A DNA stretch of 64,000 nt from Dyadobacter jiangsuensis (GCF_003014695.1 NZ_PYAS01000004.1:496001-560000), one strand, 5' to 3'; counted from the first letter of the stretch, positions 8,824-16,916 are shown. A program made the numbers and translations. Notes: generated by a model not told the origin, from the sequence alone.

Positions 8824-10017
8824 TTAATGTTCAAAAAAACTGGCGCTACCGCCTACCCAGGTGAAATCCTTGTTGTACCGGACGCCGATCATTTCTCCCC
8901 GGCTTAACCGGCTGAGGCTGATGAGCAGTTCGGGCTTTTCGGCGCTATCCGTCCAGCCGTACATCATGCGGATTTCACATTTCACGAGGCCGTCGGGAGC
9001 CTGGATTACCGGTTCATAGGCGACTTTTCGCTGCAATATATAATTTTCCGGGTCGGCAATGGCTTCCAGATCCGCTTTTGTGAGGTGTAGTTGCACTCCC
9101 GAGCCTGCGAATGAGAACAGCGGTTTCAACACATAATTTTGAAGATCCGACGGAAAATCACCCTGGTAGTCGCTCAGGAAACGAGTCTCAGGTACAAATT
9201 CCCCGTTCAGAAAGGGCATTGCAAACTTGCTAATCCTGAAAAACCAGTTGGGATGGCCTACCCATTGCACATCTACTTCGTCGGTGAAATGGTAGCTGGT
9301 CTGCAAGTCGGGGTAGTTGAACAGGTCGTCGAAAATGAGGCGGTTGTAAATGCGTTTGACCCGAATTTTTCTGCCGTCCTTTTCGTAAAATAGTTGCCTG
9401 CCTTCGCGGATCAGTTTGGTATAACAAATGGCTTTTACGCCCAGCATTTGCTCCGTTACCGCAAAATCGATCCGCGTTTTCTGCTTTTCAGGAAAGATTT
9501 CAAGCAGAATAACATTTTCCGGCTGTTCGTCTCCGAGGATCAATGCTTTTAGCTTGGATACATATTCATCCAAAGAATTTGTGCCAAAGAGGTATCCGAA
9601 GTTTGACTGAACATCAAAAAACTTCCTGAACGTCTCGGACAGGAATGCCTGATAACCAAATATCGACGGAAATCCCTGTAATTCAATAAGCTGTGGCACG
9701 AGCTCGCCTGCTGCATTCCGGCAAATAGCGTAATCGATAGCCAGAAAGGATGTGTGCGCATTTTCGCCGGGTACGTGCTGGTTTGGCGGCACAGCGCGGT
9801 CGGTCTTTGCCCTGAAATCCGGTGATAGCAACGTTTCTATAATCTCGTCCGATGCCCGGAGTATTTTCTCCGTCAGTTCTTTGGGGACAAAAACGGGTGT
9901 TTCCGCCACCCTGAAATCCAGTTGACCGGGAAACGCCGAACTGAGTGATTCGACGAATTCCTCGTATCCTTTCTCCGTAAAGGAGTTGTTGAACGCTTCC
10001 CGGGCTTGCTTATGCAT
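8824..10017 (-). CDS. ATP-grasp-like protein of unknown substrate
   Basis: This 397-residue protein resembles ATP-grasp enzymes. The C-terminal half contains NYVLKPLFSFAGSGV (about residues 297-311), the expected lysine and glycine-rich nucleotide loop, followed by ILQRKVAYEP and CEIRMMYGW, the usual beta-strand and metal-site region. The N-terminal half contains LIELQGFPSIFGYQ. It is distantly reminiscent of glutathionylspermidine-synthase-like proteins, but I would not assign a substrate. Its start overlaps the amidotransferase stop by eight bases (ATGCATAA) and its stop is two bases from the aminotransferase start, so the three proteins are almost certainly made together. Likely role: ATP-dependent joining of a carboxylate to an amine. 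Confidence 0.65.
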   Translation of the reverse strand: MHKQAREAFNNSFTEKGYEEFVESLSSAFPGQLDFRVAETPVFVPKELTEKILRASDEIIETLLSPDFRAKTDRAVPPNQHVPGENAHTSFLAIDYAICRNAAGELVPQLIELQGFPSIFGYQAFLSETFRKFFDVQSNFGYLFGTNSLDEYVSKLKALILGDEQPENVILLEIFPEKQKTRIDFAVTEQMLGVKAICYTKLIREGRQLFYEKDGRKIRVKRIYNRLIFDDLFNYPDLQTSYHFTDEVDVQWVGHPNWFFRISKFAMPFLNGEFVPETRFLSDYQGDFPSDLQNYVLKPLFSFAGSGVQLHLTKADLEAIADPENYILQRKVAYEPVIQAPDGLVKCEIRMMYGWTDSAEKPELLISLSRLSRGEMIGVRYNKDFTWVGGSASFFEH

Positions 10018-10852
10018 AGGCTGGCTGGAACGTTTTGTTGAATGCGTTTTTGAGAAATGTGGGAATGATGACGGCTTCGGTCATCGAAATTTTGTCAGGA
10101 TCGTTCAAATGCTCGATCATATCATTGTACTTCTGCTCGCCGTGTGCATTGACAATCGCTTCTTTCTTATCGTCCTTCAAGAAATACCGCAGCATTCCTT
10201 CCGCATCGGCTTCGGGGTGAAACTGCGTGCCTACTATCTCGCTGGAAAAGCGGATCGCCATTACCGCGCGTTCAAGCGGCACATGCGGGCGGATTTTTTC
10301 AAGACAGAGCAGTTTAGCACCCAATGCATCGAATGCAAACTGGTTGGGCAGGGTAACCTGAAAATCACGTGAATCGACGATCCAGAAAGGGTCACTCAGT
10401 GCATTCAGTAGCGGATCTTTGCGGCCGGACGACGTTTTGTGCACAGGGAAAGTTCCGAAAGAAGTCTTACGTCGCTTGCTCACCGACGCCAGTTGCCAGT
10501 GAATGCAAGCCATTTGAAACGAGTGGCAGATCAGGAACAAATGCTTCTTGATACGGTTTTGTCGCTTCGCATTGTAGGCCAATATCTTATCCAGAAAGCC
10601 AAAGAATTTCTTTTCCCACGCCTCGCCAACCGGTGCCGGATTGCCGGGGCCGCCGGTAGAAATGTACGCGTCGAAATCCATTCCCGGTATTTCGAGCTTT
10701 TGTCTTACATCAAAAACAGTGAATTCAACGGGCACGCTTTCCTGCTCTCCAAATGCGGCGATGATCTTTTTGATGCATCGCATTCCCTCGTTGGGGTGGC
10801 CGTTGTACATGTCCAGGATCGCGATCCGGAAATGCTTTTCATGAGTGGTCAT
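10010..10852 (-). CDS. Class I glutamine amidotransferase homologue
   Basis: This 280-residue protein has the class I glutaminase layout: STGGPGNPAPVG (about residues 65-76), a candidate nucleophile Cys109 in LFLICHSFQMA, and GTQFHPEADAEGM with His212 and Glu214. In ordinary family members the elbow reads GxCxGxQ; here it is ICHSFQ, so the elbow glycines are altered although a Cys-His-Glu triad is still possible. It may release ammonia from glutamine for a partner ligase, or hydrolyse a gamma-glutamyl bond as PuuD-type hydrolases do. It overlaps the ATP-grasp-like gene by eight bases. A 125-base gap upstream could hold its own promoter. Confidence 0.75.
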   Translation of the reverse strand: MTTHEKHFRIAILDMYNGHPNEGMRCIKKIIAAFGEQESVPVEFTVFDVRQKLEIPGMDFDAYISTGGPGNPAPVGEAWEKKFFGFLDKILAYNAKRQNRIKKHLFLICHSFQMACIHWQLASVSKRRKTSFGTFPVHKTSSGRKDPLLNALSDPFWIVDSRDFQVTLPNQFAFDALGAKLLCLEKIRPHVPLERAVMAIRFSSEIVGTQFHPEADAEGMLRYFLKDDKKEAIVNAHGEQKYNDMIEHLNDPDKISMTEAVIIPTFLKNAFNKTFQPAYA

Positions 10853-10977
10853 TTTAGTCGGTAGCCGGTTCGTGTCAGTGAAATCGGCCGTTAAGTTATA
10901 GAATCGGGTAACCTATTTTAAACAAATGTGTTCCTGATTAGTTCGGGTTTTGGGTTAAAAGTTTGATTTAATTCTAA

Positions 10978-12075
10978 TCAAAGCCCGATTTTGGTTTCCG
11001 AAACAATATAATCTACTACGGCATTCAAACAGCCGGTTTCTTCGAATACTGCCAGCTGGCGGTCGGCACCGGTTCCCATTTCGAGAATCTGATGAATGTA
11101 CTCGATTTCCTTCCGGCTCCCCAGCTCGTCGACCACATCGTCAATGAATTCGAGGAGCTCGTGAATGAGGATTTTGTACTCCACTTCCTCCTGCTTCCCG
11201 AAATCGATCAGTTTGCTGCTGATGCCATACCTTGCGGCGCGCCATTTGTTTTCATTGATGAGCATTCGCCGGTAGGGGCGGAAGCTCAGGTTCTGGCTGT
11301 GCAGCTTGTGGATTTTGGCCACGAGCGCCTGCATGATCGCCGCCAGGCAAATCGTCTCATCCGTACGCATGGGCACATCGCACATGCGGAACTCGATGGT
11401 GTTGAAAAACGGGTGCAAGCGGATATCCCACCAGATCTTCTTGCCATTATCGATGCAATTTGTTTTAATCAACAAGGCAAGGTACTCATCGTATTCCGCC
11501 GCGCTCGAAAAGAAATCGGGGATACCGGTTCTGGGGAATTTGTCGAAAACTTTGGAGCGGTATGATTTAAAACCCGTATTGCGCCCGCACCAGAACGGCG
11601 AGTTGGTCGACAATGCATAAATGTGCGGCAGGAAGTACCGTACTGCATTCATGATCTGGATTCCTTCGTTCCGGCTCTCGATACCCACGTGTACGTGCAG
11701 CCCGAAAATGAGGTTACCGCGTGCGACGTCGCGCATTTCGTCGATGATCTGGTCATAACGCGGATCGTCGGTAATGAGCTGGTCGACCCAGTCGGCGAAA
11801 GGGTGCGTACCGGCGGCGGCCACGCGCAGGTCCTGTTTTTCGGCCAGGTCGAGGATCATTCTGCGCAGGTAGGTTACTTCCTCCCGCGCTTCCTGGATGT
11901 TATGGCAGATATTCGTCCCCACTTCCACCACCGCCTGGTGCATTTCCGCTTTCACACGCTCCTTTAAAGTAATTTTTCCATCTTCAACCAGCTTTGACAT
12001 ATGCGACCGGAGGTTTCGGGTAACCGGGTCGATGGTTTGAAATTCTTCTTCAATTCCCAGGGTGAATGTTGCCAT
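10978..12075 (-). CDS. Carboxylate-amine ligase, GCS2 family (YbdK/COG2170 type)
   Basis: This 365-residue protein is a GCS2-type glutamate-cysteine-ligase homologue with the glutamine-synthetase-like fold. The marks are LGIEEEFQ at residues 6-13, ANVHVGI-like LHVHVGIES (about residues 124-132), a metal and ATP-binding region around NTIEFRMCDVP, and the C-terminal ADRQLAVFEETG. Family members join a carboxylate, often of glutamate, to an amine using ATP; the substrate here is unknown. It starts 28 bases after the ATP-grasp ligase stop, so both are probably on one transcript. Two ligases of different folds side by side suggest successive amide bonds on one product. Confidence 0.85.
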   Translation of the reverse strand: MATFTLGIEEEFQTIDPVTRNLRSHMSKLVEDGKITLKERVKAEMHQAVVEVGTNICHNIQEAREEVTYLRRMILDLAEKQDLRVAAAGTHPFADWVDQLITDDPRYDQIIDEMRDVARGNLIFGLHVHVGIESRNEGIQIMNAVRYFLPHIYALSTNSPFWCGRNTGFKSYRSKVFDKFPRTGIPDFFSSAAEYDEYLALLIKTNCIDNGKKIWWDIRLHPFFNTIEFRMCDVPMRTDETICLAAIMQALVAKIHKLHSQNLSFRPYRRMLINENKWRAARYGISSKLIDFGKQEEVEYKILIHELLEFIDDVVDELGSRKEIEYIHQILEMGTGADRQLAVFEETGCLNAVVDYIVSETKIGL

Positions 12076-12103
12076 AATGTAAAAGCGGCTGAATTTTAGT
12101 TCG

Positions 12104-13408
12104 TCAGGATTTCTTCAATTTAGAGTTTTTAGCCGGCGCTTTGGTGGCTGCCGCCTTGGTAGTCGGGATTTTGGGTTCCGCTTCGGCGATGGGTTCGGTG
12201 GCGATAGCGCCCAGCGATTTGGCAGGCTTTTTAGGCGTTACCGCTTTTACTTTTACTTCGGTGGCGGAAGGAGTAGCTTCCTTTACAGGCTTGGCCGCGG
12301 CAGCTTTCGGCGCTTTTGCTGCGGCGGGGGCTTTTTCAGCTGTTTTGGCTGTTTTAGCGGGTGTTTTTGGTTTTGCGGGTTCGGCAGGTTTAGCGGCAGA
12401 TTTAGCGGCAGGTGCCGGTGCTTCAACCGCTGGCGCCGCTTGTGCTGCTGCCGGAATTCCATTCACTGCCTGATTAATAAATGTACCCCAGGTCAGGTTA
12501 ATCTGCCCCGGAACCTGCGCTTTTGCTCTTTCTATGGCCATATTCGCCGCAGCTTCCACCACCCATTCGAAATTATCGCGGCCTACCGAGTAAATGTCGG
12601 CGTCCGGCGCTGGATTGCAGAAGTCGATTGCGTAGGGGATGCCACCCCGTACGGCAAATTCAACGGTATTGAAATCATAGCCCAATGCGATATTGAGCTT
12701 CAATGTATAATCCTTAATGGTTTCGAGCAGCTTTTCGCGCTCCTCGCCCTGGGCTTTCAAATCGGCGGCATAGCGCAGATGGTGCGGGTTGCGTGGTTCG
12801 TAAGGCATCACCAGCACGTCTTTCTGACCTATACAATAGCAGCGCACATAGTCGTCGAACACGATTTCTTCCTGCAACATCATCACCAGCTGGCCTGTTT
12901 CCTCATGCTTGATCCACATATCCTGCGGGTTCACGACGCGGTAAACGCTCTTCCATCCGCCGCCGTCATGCGGTTTCATGTAGGCGGGGAAGCCCACATA
13001 TTGGAATATCTCCTCCCAGGCCATCGGGAATGCCAGGTTGCGGAAGGAGGTTTCGGAAGTATTATCAGGACGTTGTTTGGACGGTAACAATACCGTTTTC
13101 GGCACAGGTATGCCCAGTTTTTCTGCCAATGCATTGTTAAAGAACTTCTCGTCGGCGCTCCACCAGAACGGATTGTTGATCACCGCGGTACCGGTAAGTG
13201 CTGCGTTCTTTAAAAAGGACCTGTAAAAGGGCACGTCCTGCGAAATGCGGTCGATAATCACGGCGTACTCGTTCGGGGCGGCTTGTATGACTTTATCGAT
13301 GGTAACGGCCTCTGCGATAATGCCGTCTTCACCTTTGCTGTTGACTCTTTCGATAAACGCGTTCGGAAAGGTATTTTCCATTCCAAACAGGATTCCAATC
13401 TTTTTCAT
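12104..13408 (-). CDS. ATP-grasp ligase with Ala/Pro/Lys-rich C-terminal tail
   Basis: Residues 1-317 form an ATP-grasp domain: MKKIGILFG start, LGIPVPKTVLLPS (about residues 98-110), FPAYMKPHDGGGWKSVYRV holding the ATP-binding lysine and glycine loop (about residues 140-158), MLQEEIVFDDYVRCYCIG, and the metal-binding end VEFAVRGGIPYAIDFCNPAPD (split around residues 249-269). Residues 318-434 are a low-complexity, basic tail of Ala, Pro, Lys and Thr that looks like histone-H1-like bacterial tails and is probably unstructured. The start is the ATG at 13408; the frame is open further upstream but that stretch overlaps the esterase gene in another frame and is not convincing. It likely ligates an amino acid or peptide; the tail might bind nucleic acid or polyanions, or itself be a substrate. 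Confidence 0.8.
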   Translation of the reverse strand: MKKIGILFGMENTFPNAFIERVNSKGEDGIIAEAVTIDKVIQAAPNEYAVIIDRISQDVPFYRSFLKNAALTGTAVINNPFWWSADEKFFNNALAEKLGIPVPKTVLLPSKQRPDNTSETSFRNLAFPMAWEEIFQYVGFPAYMKPHDGGGWKSVYRVVNPQDMWIKHEETGQLVMMLQEEIVFDDYVRCYCIGQKDVLVMPYEPRNPHHLRYAADLKAQGEEREKLLETIKDYTLKLNIALGYDFNTVEFAVRGGIPYAIDFCNPAPDADIYSVGRDNFEWVVEAAANMAIERAKAQVPGQINLTWGTFINQAVNGIPAAAQAAPAVEAPAPAAKSAAKPAEPAKPKTPAKTAKTAEKAPAAAKAPKAAAAKPVKEATPSATEVKVKAVTPKKPAKSLGAIATEPIAEAEPKIPTTKAAATKAPAKNSKLKKS

Positions 13409-13434
13409 ATGCAGGTTTTGAGTTGTGTTCTTGA

Positions 13435-14148
13435 CTATTGCAATACAAGGCGTGACAGATAATCGGGAAACATTTTGTTCCAAAGCGGCCAGTCGTGCTT
13501 TTCCCAGCCGCGGATATCGAGCCAGTGTTCGATGCCATTGTTGTTGAGGATGTTGGACATCCGCAGGTTGCTGTCCAGGCAAATGTCCCAGTCGGAAGTC
13601 CCAAGCACGATTTTCATGTGCCCGAAACGCCAGCCTTGCTCATTGGGCATAAAATCGACAGGGTTATTGAAATACACCGTATCATCATAAAAGCCATTCA
13701 GGAAGCCGCGGATATCGAAAGCACCGCTCATGCTTAGCAGGTAAGCCACCTGGTCGGGATGGCGGAAGGCGAAATTAGCGGCATGGAAACCGCCAAAGCT
13801 GCAACCTGCGACGCCGATCTTGCCCACATTGCATTCATTCCTTATATAAGGTACGAGCTCGTTGGTCAGGAACTTATCGTATTGGATGTGGTTCTTGACG
13901 CGGTACTCGGGATTGAGATGCTTCCCGTACCACGAATCGGCGTCGATGGTATCGACGCAGTAAATCTTGTACTTGCCGGACTCCACCAGCCAACGTACGG
14001 ATTCGATGAGCCCCATATCCTTGGCCTGGTAGTATCGGCCAAGCGTCGTCGGGAAAAGCAGAATAGGGTAGCCCCAGTTGCCGAAAACAAGCATCTCCAC
14101 GTCCTTGTCGAGATGATGAGAGTAGTATTTAATGTGCTTCTCTTCCAA
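13435..14148 (-). CDS. Alpha/beta-hydrolase (esterase D/YjfP-like) leading the ligase cluster
   Basis: This 237-residue serine hydrolase has the nucleophile elbow GCSFGG with Ser117, an acidic partner in GTSDWD, and a histidine in WEKHDW near residue 222. No signal peptide is visible, so it acts in the cytoplasm. I start it at TTG (14148), giving MEEKHIKYYSHHL; the next ATG comes too late (inside the conserved EMLVFG region), and an upstream in-frame start would overlap the predicted promoter. It is the first gene of the leftward series, 26 bases before the ATP-grasp ligase, and could deacylate or cyclise the cluster's product. Confidence 0.8.
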   Translation of the reverse strand: MEEKHIKYYSHHLDKDVEMLVFGNWGYPILLFPTTLGRYYQAKDMGLIESVRWLVESGKYKIYCVDTIDADSWYGKHLNPEYRVKNHIQYDKFLTNELVPYIRNECNVGKIGVAGCSFGGFHAANFAFRHPDQVAYLLSMSGAFDIRGFLNGFYDDTVYFNNPVDFMPNEQGWRFGHMKIVLGTSDWDICLDSNLRMSNILNNNGIEHWLDIRGWEKHDWPLWNKMFPDYLSRLVLQ

Positions 14149-14174
14149 ACAAAGACGGTTTATAGTTGATAAAT

Positions 14175-14205
14175 GAAATATACAAAACAAATCATAGGAA
14201 GCAAA
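14175..14205 (-). promoter_or_regulatory. Candidate promoter of the amide-ligase operon
   Basis: Reading the minus strand, TTTG (14205-14202) is followed after 19 bases by TATATTTC (14182-14175), one mismatch from the Bacteroidota -7 consensus TAnnTTTG. Transcription would start near 14168, about 20 bases before the TTG start chosen for the esterase. This is a pattern match only. Confidence 0.5.
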
Positions 14206-14251
14206 TTATTAACTTTCGGGTTTTATTTTCATCCGTAGCCGAGCATTTGCA

Positions 14252-15070
14252 GTGAATTCAACCGTTCCTTCTTTTGAAATAGTACCCGTTAAAACAGTCC
14301 TGCACTCCGCATTTCTGGATCGGAATGTAACTGTTACGGTATTGCTTCCGCCGGGGTTTTCGGTGTCGAAAACCTACCCGTTGGTGTTGTTCAACGACGG
14401 TCAGGATTTTGAAGCATTGCAAATAGCGGAAACGGCGGCCCGGCTGCAATCGACCGGTGAAATTGTCCCGTGCGTGATCACAGGCATCCATGCGAGCGAC
14501 GCACGCATTCACGAGTACGGAACCGCGCACCAGCCCGACTACGCAGGTCGCGGGGGCAGAGCGGGTCTTACTACATCATTTGTTTTGGAAGAACTGGTGC
14601 CGTATCTGGCGCATCATCATCATACCGTAACCAATGGTATTACCTATGCGGGATTCTCGCTCGGAGGGTTAATGGCGCTGGATGCGGTCTGGAACCATCC
14701 GGATGTGTTTGCTAATGCAGGTATCTTCTCCGGCTCGCTGTGGTGGCGCGAAAAAGCGCTGAACGAAGGTTATGATGAAAGCGACCGCATTATGCACCGG
14801 CAAATACGTGATACGAAACAGATTGCCCCGCTCAGCTTCTGGTTTCAATGTGGTACCTGGGATGAATACGACGACCGCGATGGCGACGGCGTGATCGACT
14901 CCATTCAGGATACGCTTGAATGTATTGCCGAGCTGGAACGAAAGGGGTACACCTGGGGCGGAGACATTAAATATGTAGAAATGAAAGAAGGAATGCACAA
15001 TCCCGAAACATGGGCCAAAGCCCTCCCTGATTTCCTCGTGTGGGCATCAGGAAGGGCAGGGAAGGTCTAG
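14252..15070 (+). CDS. Alpha/beta-hydrolase, esterase (EstA/Fes-like)
   Basis: This 272-residue protein is a putative esterase of the enterochelin-esterase-like group. It has LLPPGFSVSKTYPLVLFNDGQ (a typical entry segment, residues 31-51), the nucleophile elbow GFSLGG with Ser136, and a C-terminal histidine in MKEGMHNPETW (His249). Between them DDRDGDGVIDSIQD (about residues 207-220) looks like a calcium-binding DxDxDG loop, which is unusual for the family. There is no signal peptide. It is divergent from the ligase operon, sharing a short intergenic region, and ends overlapping the convergent acyl-CoA reductase gene by four bases. Confidence 0.82.
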   Translation: MNSTVPSFEIVPVKTVLHSAFLDRNVTVTVLLPPGFSVSKTYPLVLFNDGQDFEALQIAETAARLQSTGEIVPCVITGIHASDARIHEYGTAHQPDYAGRGGRAGLTTSFVLEELVPYLAHHHHTVTNGITYAGFSLGGLMALDAVWNHPDVFANAGIFSGSLWWREKALNEGYDESDRIMHRQIRDTKQIAPLSFWFQCGTWDEYDDRDGDGVIDSIQDTLECIAELERKGYTWGGDIKYVEMKEGMHNPETWAKALPDFLVWASGRAGKV

Positions 15071-16092
15071 GCTATTTCCGAAAGGAACGCCATCGTGTCG
15101 ATTCCGTCGGCGTAATCGGAGAGACCGGGCGCTTGCGCGGCGCCGAATGGCAAGACTTCCGGTAAGTGCAATTCCGGTCTGGCCACCACGCATTGAATTT
15201 TCTCCTCCGATTCCCGCAATAATGCTTTTAGCTCTTCAACCGAATCATAAGGCTGATAATGCAGCACGCTGATGGGGGACACCAGCGCTTCGCTCTCGGT
15301 CGCCAGCAAAAAGCCGTTATCCGAATGCGCGATACGGTTTACGAGGTAAATCGATTTGTTATACTCGTAATTGTTGAAATACTTGTGGTGGTTGACGTAG
15401 TCGTCCGTCATTTCTTCGATTGCCTGGTAAAACCCGGTAAAATCATATCCCGAGGGTACAAACACTTTGGACACATTCCGGCAGCCGAGTCCGAAATATT
15501 GCAGGATATCAGTCGCTAACGCCCTGAGTTCCTCGCGCGTTTCATTCCCCGTAAGCGCCGCCACCGAAGTCCGGTTCTTACGTATAATGTTAGGCTTTTT
15601 GGCAAAATAATAGTGGAAATAGCGTGCCGTATTGTCGCTCCCGGTAGCGATGTAGGCGTCCGAATCGTTCAATCGTTCTACGAATTGAATGTACTCCTTA
15701 AACTCCGGCTCAATTTCGATGAGCTGATGGAGCAGGGCGCGGATCAGGAGCGGGTCGTCGGAGCTGGGTTTTGCAAGTAAAGTATGGCCGCTTACGAGTA
15801 CGCATAGGGCGTCATGGAAGCCTACTGCCGGGATGTTTCCGGCCATTACCACACCTATTTTGCGCGATTGGGCAGGTTCCGGGTAACTATCGGCCCAGGT
15901 TTTGAGTTTTTCCTCATTCAAATAATGCTCGGCAATTGCATTCAGCGACAGTCGCACGTTGGCGGGGGTAAACCAGTTGTTCCTGCTCTTGGCGGCCGCT
16001 ACCCATTCCCCGATCGTTTCCTCGTTTACCGCGTCGCCGATGAACTGGCCCAGACGGATGAATGCATTTATTCTCCGAATTCTTGATATCAT
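15067..16092 (-). CDS. Acyl-CoA reductase, LuxC-like
   Basis: This 341-residue protein is a LuxC-type acyl-CoA reductase of the aldehyde dehydrogenase superfamily. It shows GVVMAGNIPAVGFHD (about residues 80-94), TGNETREEL, and the active-site cysteine near 204 in FGLGCRNVSKVFVP. The family reduces a long-chain acyl thioester to the aldehyde with NADPH. In Bacteroidota I know this gene as a regular divergent neighbour of a 4Fe-4S ferredoxin, as seen here, but the physiological product is not established. The 3' end overlaps the convergent esterase gene by four bases. Confidence 0.85.
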   Translation of the reverse strand: MISRIRRINAFIRLGQFIGDAVNEETIGEWVAAAKSRNNWFTPANVRLSLNAIAEHYLNEEKLKTWADSYPEPAQSRKIGVVMAGNIPAVGFHDALCVLVSGHTLLAKPSSDDPLLIRALLHQLIEIEPEFKEYIQFVERLNDSDAYIATGSDNTARYFHYYFAKKPNIIRKNRTSVAALTGNETREELRALATDILQYFGLGCRNVSKVFVPSGYDFTGFYQAIEEMTDDYVNHHKYFNNYEYNKSIYLVNRIAHSDNGFLLATESEALVSPISVLHYQPYDSVEELKALLRESEEKIQCVVARPELHLPEVLPFGAAQAPGLSDYADGIDTMAFLSEIA

Positions 16093-16144
16093 TCTACTCT
16101 GACTCTAAAAAGTTAAATGGCAAGTGCCGTTTTTATTTTTCTGA

Positions 16145-16174
16145 TTGTTGGGAAACTATAAATAGTTATATTTG
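16145..16174 (+). promoter_or_regulatory. Candidate promoter of the ferredoxin gene
   Basis: TTG (16145-16147) and a perfect TAnnTTTG match, TATATTTG (16167-16174), are separated by 19 bases. A start near 16181 would leave a leader of about 40 bases before the ferredoxin ATG. Confidence 0.6.
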
Positions 16175-16221
16175 TTACCCAATACAGAAGAATAGCAACA
16201 AATATAAACAATCCGGCGACT

Positions 16222-16569
16222 ATGGCTATAATGATAACCGATGAATGCATAAATTGTGGGGCGTGTGAGCCAGAATGCCCGAATACAGCAATTTATGAGG
16301 GAGGTGTAGAATGGACTTGGGGAGATGGAACGAGTTTAGATGAAGTAGACTTCGGTGACGGCACCATCGTAAGTGGCAAAGAAAAGCAATCCCCTGTTTC
16401 CGACGAATTTTACTATATAGTTACAGATAAATGTACCGAGTGCGTTGGTTTTCATGAAGAGCCTCAATGTGCTGCGGTTTGTCCGGTAGATTGCTGCGTG
16501 CCTGATCCCGACAATGAGGAAGAAGAAGAAACACTGCTTGCCAAAAAAGCATGGATGCACGGTGAATAG
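16222..16569 (+). CDS. 4Fe-4S dicluster ferredoxin
   Basis: This 115-residue electron carrier has two cluster-binding motifs. The first is C9-C12-C15 plus C19 in [13 protein letters not shown]. The second is C71-C74, then C83 and C87, in a variant with a widened spacing (CTEC, eight residues, CAAVCP), typical of the YfhL/Alvin-type ferredoxins. An acidic insertion lies between the clusters and the C-terminus is also acidic. It is divergent from the LuxC-like reductase, which suggests a shared electron-transfer role, although LuxC itself uses NADPH. The ATG gives [10 protein letters not shown], and an earlier in-frame start is not needed. Confidence 0.93.
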   Translation: MAIMITDECINCGACEPECPNTAIYEGGVEWTWGDGTSLDEVDFGDGTIVSGKEKQSPVSDEFYYIVTDKCTECVGFHEEPQCAAVCPVDCCVPDPDNEEEEETLLAKKAWMHGE

Positions 16570-16592
16570 ACCCTGCTGAATATAGAAAATGC

Positions 16593-16616
16593 AAAGCCTG
16601 CTACACCGCAGGCTTT
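16593..16616 (+). terminator. Rho-independent terminator of the ferredoxin gene
   Basis: AAAGCCTGC and GCAGGCTTT form a nine-base-pair stem with a six-base loop, followed by more T residues, 23 bases after the stop codon. Confidence 0.92.
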
Positions 16617-16916
16617 TTTTTGTGCCCATCCGGCTATGGAAATGGCATTATAATAATAAAATTTCTTAATAATTACAATGGCTTCTTTTGAAGAAAATTC
16701 TGTTTTGTTGTTCATATGCAAAATTTTCAATTTTTGATAAAAAGTGTGATTTGATCGATTTTGTGTTTCAAAAACGATAAAAAACATGATAAAAATCAGA
16801 AAATTGGATTTTTTGATATAAAATTTGACTAGATTATTTGATAAATATAATTTAAGTACAATATTTGATCCAGTAATACAGCCGGAGAGTAATATTAACT
16901 TAAACAGAATATAATT
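16617..16916. other. AT-rich spacer upstream of the porin-amt unit
   Basis: About 300 bases without a gene, very rich in A and T, with several GATAAAAA and TTTGAT words between 16735 and 16870. It holds the candidate promoter for the porin gene. I looked for a sigma-54 site (TGGCAC-N5-TTGC) because of the nitrogen context and did not find one. Confidence 0.6.
16837..16867 (+). promoter_or_regulatory. Candidate promoter of the porin-amt unit
   Basis: TTTG (16837-16840) is followed after 19 bases by AATATTTG (16860-16867), one mismatch from TAnnTTTG. The leader to the porin ATG would be about 43 bases. Spacing and composition fit; there is no further support. Confidence 0.45.

Noticed and set aside
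13409..13582. 58-codon N-terminal extension of the ATP-grasp ligase
   Set aside because: The added residues overlap the esterase gene in another frame and have no ATP-grasp similarity; MKKIGILFG at 13408 is the natural start.
13435..15070. Nonribosomal peptide synthetase or thioesterase domain
   Set aside because: The serine hydrolases lack neighbouring adenylation or carrier domains, so no NRPS is supported here.
16617..16916. Sigma-54 promoter for the nitrogen genes
   Set aside because: No TGGCAC-N5-TTGC pattern is present; a Bacteroidota-type promoter fits better.
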